Assembly: GCF_963675165.1 (NCBI RefSeq)
Contig: NC_087379.1
Span: forward strand, 620,001-684,000
Direction of reading: 5' to 3'
DNA length: 64,000 nt
DNA from: Halichondria panicea
Taxonomy: Eukaryota; Porifera; Demospongiae; Suberitida; Halichondriidae
Shown here: positions 58,518 through 64,000 of the stretch, piece by piece
Layout: every line of letters starts with the position of its first letter
Position numbering within the stretch: position 1 is the stretch's first letter
Translations under genes and position numbers: made by a program
Notes under the pieces: model-generated
The model's input: only the letters and a program-made list of their open reading frames with translations
What the model was told of the DNA's origin: nothing
Database searches by the model: none

Positions 58518-58867
58518 GTCAGTGTACCTACTGTGTGTGTGTAGGGGAGGGGGATACTGGTGCAAGCTGTGACCCTGAATTACAGTCAATAGTTAATTAA
58601 GCTTGGTGCAAAGATTTAGTCCTAAAAACAATTTTAACATGACTTAATATTGCTCGGTGAATTCCAGCGTCCAATAATTATTATATAATTATAGTGCAAT
58701 AAAAATAATTAATGATTACGTATAATTATTATGCCACGCCCACACACACACAGGTTGAGCATTAAACCGGACATAGTGTCAGATATCTAACCATGCAGCT
58801 AGCATACTTGTAGTGATACATGTGTGTCTCTCCCCTGCCCTAACCACACACCCTCACACACGTGCAG

Positions 58868-59525
58868 GTGTTGGCAAGTCCACCCTCCTCCGCTCTATGG
58901 CGTGTCGTGAGCTGCGTCTACCAGCTGGTGTGAGTGTACTACACGTGGAGCAAGAGGTCACTGGGGACAACACACTAGCACTGGATAGTGTACTCGAGTG
59001 TGACACTGAGAGAGTGCAGCTGCTCGCTAGAGAGGGGGAGCTACTGGCCTCAGAGGAAAAGGACACAGCAGCAGGCAGGTCTGTGTACCAGAGGGGGGGG
59101 GGGGTGTTTTAAGTATGGTAAAATTACAATAATGAAAAATAAAATGTTATTTCCAAATTAGTATCCAGCTATAATTAGGGTTACCAGTGTGTAGGTGTCC
59201 TAGTGTGTAGTGTACTGTGTGTTTGACTGCTAGTGAGCATTCGTATGATTATGGTTTGTGTGTATATTTTCATTCAGTACTTTATTTACCTTTCATCTGC
59301 CCCTCCCTCTGTTTGTGTAGGGCTTCTGATGAGCTGGCTGAGGTATACCTTCCACTACAGGAGATAGACGCTGACAAAGCACCAGCAAGGTAACTGTACC
59401 CAGTAGATCAAGTACCATCTTACACACTGTGCTCACTCACTCACAGAGCTGGCTGTATTCTGGCTGGTCTGGGGTTCACTCCACAGAAGAATGAGATTTG
59501 ATCTGGCTAGGACACTGTTTGCAAG
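58868..59525 (+). pseudogene. ABCF3: ABCF3 fragment, unit 5
   Basis: Exons 58868-59078 (ELLASEEKDTAAGR), 59321-59389 (starts GGCTTCTGAT; acceptor context TGTAG), 59447-59525. Open, partial as in the other units. Confidence 0.85.
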
Positions 59526-59594
59526 GTAAGCAGTTTTTGTGAGACGGAAGTGCTGACATTAATTAATCTTCTGTTTTCTAGGGGAAGGCGTGGG

Positions 59595-59965
59595 TGTTTT
59601 TTCAGAATCAGGCCTGTTTTCAGAGCGCTATCTTTTAGCTGCTATAATTTGAATTCCGTGGATACAATTTCAATGATTTTCTAATTTTCTGAAAGCTTAG
59701 AAAGAGACCTTTCAAATGGTGTCATCGAAGTTTATATTTGAGAGATAAAAGTATTTGCCAATTTGGCCATACCATGAATGGTCCAAGGCCGAAAAATTAC
59801 AAATTAGGGCCCCAACAAAATTTTGGATCGAAACACATCATTTGAAAGGTCTATTTCTAAGCTTTCAAAAAATCATAACATTTTTGACATTGGATCAACG
59901 GTATTAAAGTTAATGGCTGTTGAAAAATCAGGTTTGTTTTTAGAGCTATCTTTTAGAGGCCATAA
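59595..59965. repeat. fold-back repeat (unit 5)
   Basis: Same arms as in the other units (GAAAGCTTAGAAAGAGACCT and AGGTCTATTTCTAAGCTTTC). Confidence 0.8.
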
Positions 59966-60110
59966 CTTGTGTTAGGAACGTCCTATTTAAAAAACTCAAA
60001 GACGCATTCTGTAGCTCTGAGAAAGCACTATTGTATACAATTAAAGTGTGTTAAAACCGCTAATTGCTCGCAGTGCCAAAGCTCCCTAATTTGTGTGTCC
60101 TATGCTGTAG

Positions 60111-60565
60111 ATGTGGGAACACGGAACCATCGTCGGTTGTGTGCAGTGTATTATAGTCGTACCCCCGGGTTTGAAGTGATCCATGGACTACTGGACCGTG
60201 TCATGTAGCTGCTGGAGGTGTCCTTCACCAAAGATGGCAGTGGATACTTCCTCAAGGCAGCTGAAGGTGAGCAGCTGTGTATGTGTGTTAGGGACTTGTG
60301 AAGGAACTACTGTCTATGCATTCAGTCCAGTTTGTTGGGAATTAGTGTCTTTGAGTTTTTGAAGTGTATGTGTTGGGAAGATTATTTTGTCGGAAAATTA
60401 ATTCCTACAACTACACTTGCTCACTGCCCACACTTCTGCACTGCTTGTGTTTACTGCCCCCTCCCCTTCACACACACTCCACAGACTCTACCTAGTTCCC
60501 GGGCCTTTGTGCAGAGGTGTGTGTACGTGGGAAGGTGACCAGGAAACTGGGCATGCTCCATCCTG
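60111..60565 (+). pseudogene. FARSB: FARSB C-terminal fragment, unit 5 (stops)
   Basis: Exons 60111-60266 and 60485-60565. CAG of the Gln in VMQLLE is TAG (60206-60208), and the second exon has an in-frame TAG (ACC TAG TTC), the same stop as in unit 1. Confidence 0.85.
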
Positions 60566-60627
60566 GTGTGTCTAGCCCTGTTGTGCAGCTCTAGTGTGTG
60601 TGAGACTGGGAGGTGTGTCTGGTGCAG

Positions 60628-60695
60628 TTGTTCTCACGGCCTCCTCCAACCAGTACCTGCCCTCCGTACTCTCCAGGGAGAACCTATCTCCTCAG
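60628..60695 (+). other. unrecognised exon U, unit 5
   Basis: As in the other units; followed here by exon V at 61359 in a compatible phase. Confidence 0.5.
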
Positions 60696-61299
60696 GTTAG
60701 TGTGTGTTCATGACCTCCTTGACAGTATTTACCCAGGTGTGTGTTTAGGGTCAATACTGCAAGGTCATGTACTGTACATAATTATGTCATGTACATATAA
60801 TTATAGCCTGGATCCCAGGGTAGGCCGGTGAACGAGGCTAGTACATATAATCCTTTTGTTTGTGTTTTCAATCCCTTCATTTTTGGTTGCTATTATCCAT
60901 AGTGTGGCTTGATCCTCTTTATAATCACAACAGAAATCGGTTGAGCTATCGTGCCCCAGAGGAATCAGCTTGAGATCCAGGATTTAATTGCAACCTTTGA
61001 CCTTTTATTGAATTAAGCCACAAGATATGGAAATTAGCCTTCTGTGGCTACGGTATAATTTTGATGTACTGGCTTGCTGTACTGGATAGATCTAGGTATA
61101 GTAAGCTTTCCAAGCAGGCAAATAAAGAACAGAAACGCTAAGCTGCTATATGCAGCAAAGGTCAAGAACCCAGAACAAGAATGTTTAATCTTTCATTAAA
61201 CGTGACCCTATTGACCCTGGCGTTCCTCCTCTGACACCTTCCCACCCTACACAAATACATCTTCACCCACCCACACCACACACCAAACACACCACCACA

Positions 61300-61355
<56 letters not shown>

Positions 61356-61358
61356 CAG

Positions 61359-61465
61359 TTGACAGCTCTGGAGGATGATGCAGTGATTGCTGCCTACCTT
61401 CTACCTGCTACTGGTGGTGTCAAGTCAAGAGAGATTTTGTCCTCTACAAGTTCACAGCACATGAG
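61359..61465 (+). other. unrecognised exon V, copy 1
   Basis: Acceptor CACTCCAG after a long CA tract; open frame LTALEDDAVIAAYLLPATGG then SREILSS; donor ATGAG|GTTTGT. Splices in frame with exon U. The copy at 63485-63589 has lost bases (ATTGCTGTGTCTTC) and is frameshifted. Protein not recognised. Confidence 0.45.
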
Positions 61466-61639
61466 GTTTGTTATAATTATAGTGTTGTGTTTGGAATGAT
61501 GGTAGTAAGCAGTGGGTACACTGTTAGGTTCCAGTGATCAGTACGGTAGTAACAATGTGCATAATACATACTGTGTACAGTTGCAAATTACGCAAGCTAA
61601 CATTAAGTCCTTTTGGGACAAAAGTCTCTAAATTGTGAA

Positions 61640-62760
61640 TCCAAAAGTCTTCTAATTATCTTGTAAAGTAGTTGCTGTGCGTGTCTATTGCTTGTACTGA
61701 TAAGTTTGAGGTTTTGTGATCCGAAAAATTGAAATGTACGCATACGTAGATTGTTTTGTTATTCTTAATATTCGTTCGGTGTTGGTTTATTGTGTCCTTG
61801 AGTGTTGTCTGGGTGTATCCTCCGTATTGCTTCTTACATTTAGTGCAGGTTATTAGGTAGATAATGTTGTTTGAGTTACAGGTGAATGAGTTTCTAATGG
61901 TGTATTGGCGACCTGTCGATGTGCTTTTAAATGAATTACCCGTGTTGTAGTGCTTGCAGGTTACACATCTCGGATGCTTGCATGTTGGGATTGTTGTTTT
62001 AGTATTGATGAGGTTAGGCATCATACCTGCAGCAGTCGTGTGTGGTTGACAAGCTCCTTCATTACCTAGCATAAGAATAATATATTATATAATTTGCTCG
62101 TCTGTGTGGTTGATTCGTGCTACCACTAATTCATTGCGTAGAGTTTTGTGGCCTAAAGTAATAAATCGTGGATGTGCGACGTATTTAGAAATTGTTTTGT
62201 AGTTTTGTAAGATCGTGGATTTTAACAGACTAAATACTGGTGGAGGTAAACAGTTTAGGATTGGTCGTCGCATAGAGTTTTGGGGTGGTGTTGGTGAAAG
62301 GTATCGTTGTCTATCTTTATACGCTATAGTTTTCAGTGTTTTGTTGATAAGTTGTTTGGGGCATCCTCGTTGTAATAGTGTTTGTTGGAGTAGTGTGATT
62401 GTTGCATAGTAGTTACTAGTCAGGCTGTTTGTACGTACATATCTGATGCATTCTCCTGGAATAATACCTTTGTATAATTTGCGTGAGTGGGCTGAATTGT
62501 AATGTACCTATTGATACAAGTTTGTTTGTTTTTGGTATGTTTTCGTGTCGAGTGTGTTGGTGTAGGGAAAGGTGTCGTGCTTGAAAATAGTGATGTCTAA
62601 AAAATTGGTTTGTGTTTGAGAGTGACTGGAGGTGAAATGCAGTGAGGAGTGAAAGGTGTTGAGAGCTGTGAGAAAGGTGTTTAGTTGGTCAGAGCTATGT
62701 GGCCAGATTACCAAAATATCATCAATGTAACCTTTACCAATTTAGCACTAAATCCTTTAG
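61640..62760 (-). mobile_element. 5'-truncated Penelope-like element (RT end + GIY-YIG)
   Basis: Minus strand. It begins at about 62755 inside the reverse transcriptase: KGYIDDILVIWPHSSDQLNT with the YIDD catalytic motif, through FLDITIFKHD, then KLYKGIIPGECIRYVR and RRPILNC. It ends with the endonuclease 62072-61656: a Cys/His pattern (CKHPRCVTCKH), then NNIIYLITCTKCKKQYGGYT, a GIY-YIG core. The usual YVG is YGG, and the arginine of the LKxR motif is threonine (LKDTINQH), so the nuclease is probably dead. Frames are partly broken between 62273 and 62508. Confidence 0.85.
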
Positions 62761-63435
62761 AACCTCCTCCAACCAGTACCTGCCCTCCGTACTCTCCAGG
62801 GAGAACCTATCTCCTCAGGTTAGTGTGTGTTCATGACCTCCTTGACAGTATTTACCCAGGTGTGTGTTTAGTGTCAATACTGCAAGGTCATGTACTGTAC
62901 ATAATTATGTCATGTACATATAATTATAGCCTGGATCCCAGGGTAGGCCGGTGAACGAGGCTAGTACATATAATCCTTTTGTTTGTGTTTTCAATCCCTT
63001 CATTTTTGGTTGCTATTATCCATAGTGTGGCTTGATCCTCTTTATAATCAACAGAAATCGGTTGAGCTATCGTGCCCCAGAGGAATTAGCTTGAGATGCA
63101 GGATTTAATTGCAACCTTTGACCTTTTATTGAATTAAGCCACAAGATATGGAAATTAGCCTTCTGTGGCTACGGTATAATTTTGATGTACTGGCTTGCTG
63201 TACTGGATATATCTAGGTATAGTAAGCTTTCCAAGCAGGCAAATAAAGAACAGAAACGCTAAGCTGCTATATGCAGCAAAGGTCAAGAACCCAGAACAAG
63301 AATGTTTAATCTTTCATTAAACGTGACCCTATTGACCCTGGCGTTCCTCCTCTGACACCTTCCCACCCTACACAAATACATCTTCACCCACCCACACCAC
63401 ACACCACACACACCCTCACCCACACCACCACCACA

Positions 63436-63481
<46 letters not shown>

Positions 63482-63484
63482 CAG

Positions 63485-63589
63485 TTGACAGCTCTGGAGG
63501 ATAATGCAGTGATTGCTGTGTCTTCTACCTGCTACTGGTGGTGTCAGGTCAAGAGAGATTTTGTCCTCTACAAGTTCACAGCACATGAG
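63485..63589 (+). pseudogene. exon V, copy 2 (frameshifted)
   Basis: Duplicate of 61359-61465, with an internal deletion in the AYLLP codons. Confidence 0.5.
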
Positions 63590-63769
63590 GTTTGTTATAA
63601 TTATAGTGTTGTGTTTGGAATGATGGTAGTAAGCAGTGGGTACACTGTTATCAGGTTCCAGTGATCAGTACGGTAGTAACAATGTGGATAATACATACTG
63701 TGTACAGTTATAAATTACGCAAGCTAACATTAAGTCCTTTTGGGACATAAGTCTCTAAATTGAAATTGG

Positions 63770-64000
63770 TTGCTAAAATTAATTGTGAATCCAAAAGTCT
63801 TCTAATTGTTTCAGTTCTTGTAAAGTAGTTGCTGTGTGTGTCTATTGCTTAAGCTTGTACTGATAAGTTTGAGGTTTTGTGATCCGAAAAATTGAAATGT
63901 ACGCATACGTAGATTGTTTTGTTATTCTTAATATTCGTTCGGTGTTGGTTTATTGTGTCCTTGAGTGTTGTCTGGGTGTATCCTCCGTATTGCTTCTTAC
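63770..64000 (-). mobile_element. second PLE copy, 3' end, cut by window edge
   Basis: Repeats the GIY-YIG end of the element at 61640 (CCGTATTGCTTCTTAC at the border is the CKKQYGG codon region on the minus strand). Slightly longer 3' flank (TTGGTTGCTAAAATTAATTG). Confidence 0.8.

Larger units (their letters stand above)
60640..64000. repeat. 2.1-kb direct tandem duplication
   Basis: 60640-61620 and 62763-63740 are nearly identical (offset about 2122), including exon U (3' part), CA repeat, exon V and the junction with the PLE. The second PLE copy runs off the window end, so the duplication includes the element. Confidence 0.9.

Noticed and set aside
62215..62409. Plus-strand ORF in the PLE region
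   Set aside because: Antisense shadow of the Penelope-like element, which reads on the minus strand.

Overview
This is eukaryotic, almost certainly metazoan, DNA: multi-exon genes with GT-AG introns mostly of 60-900 bases, many CA/GT microsatellites, terminal-inverted-repeat (TIR) elements and Penelope-like retroelements. The gene families (p190-type RhoGAP, retromer VPS26, Neuralized-domain kinase, TRIM-NHL, nucleoporin NUP210), the short introns and the expanded TRIM-NHL and NHR-kinase families suggest an early-branching animal such as a demosponge. The species is an inference.

Left part (1-9.6 kb): three densely packed genes on the + strand. They are the 3' half of a p190-like RhoGAP (135-5052), a complete VPS26 (5362-7544; the first coding exon holds only the ATG), and a complete 583-residue protein joining a Neuralized homology repeat (NHR) to a coiled coil and a TKL-like protein kinase (7706-9587).

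Right part (9.6-60.9 kb): a degenerate tandem array of units of about 10-14 kb. Unit starts, marked by the kinase tail, lie near 9.4, 23.6, 35.4, 45.25 and 58.0 kb. Each unit has, all on the + strand: the last exon of a kinase like the one at 9.5 kb; the signal-peptide exon of NUP210 with its upstream region; an exon-2 piece of NUP210; three exons of ABCF3 (P-loop region); two C-terminal exons of FARSB; an unrecognised exon; a minus-strand Penelope-like element (PLE) remnant; a TRIM-NHL gene (RING, two B-boxes, coiled coil, filamin repeat, six NHL blades); and more NUP210 exons. The fifth unit is cut off after FARSB. The NUP210, ABCF3 and FARSB pieces are partial and carry frameshifts, stops or lost splice sites, so I read them as duplicated gene fragments. 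The TRIM-NHL genes are the part kept intact: copies 2, 3 and 4 are open for 736-747 codons, and copy 1 is split by a 701-bp fold-back TIR element with an AGAA target duplication.

The main signal is in the TRIM-NHL set. The copies are nearly identical, yet their differences concentrate at matching positions of each NHL blade (the x positions of V-D-x-x-N-x-R-V and of GQF-x-x-P). This looks like a diversified recognition face on a constant RING/B-box scaffold. The linker/filamin segment comes in two alternative types, and the B-boxes are mosaic between copies, as expected from gene conversion.

Right edge (60.6-64 kb): a 2.1-kb direct duplication containing a 5'-truncated PLE (reverse-transcriptase YIDD motif plus GIY-YIG endonuclease) on the minus strand. 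Several insertions in the array can be dated relative to duplication, because sister units keep the empty site.
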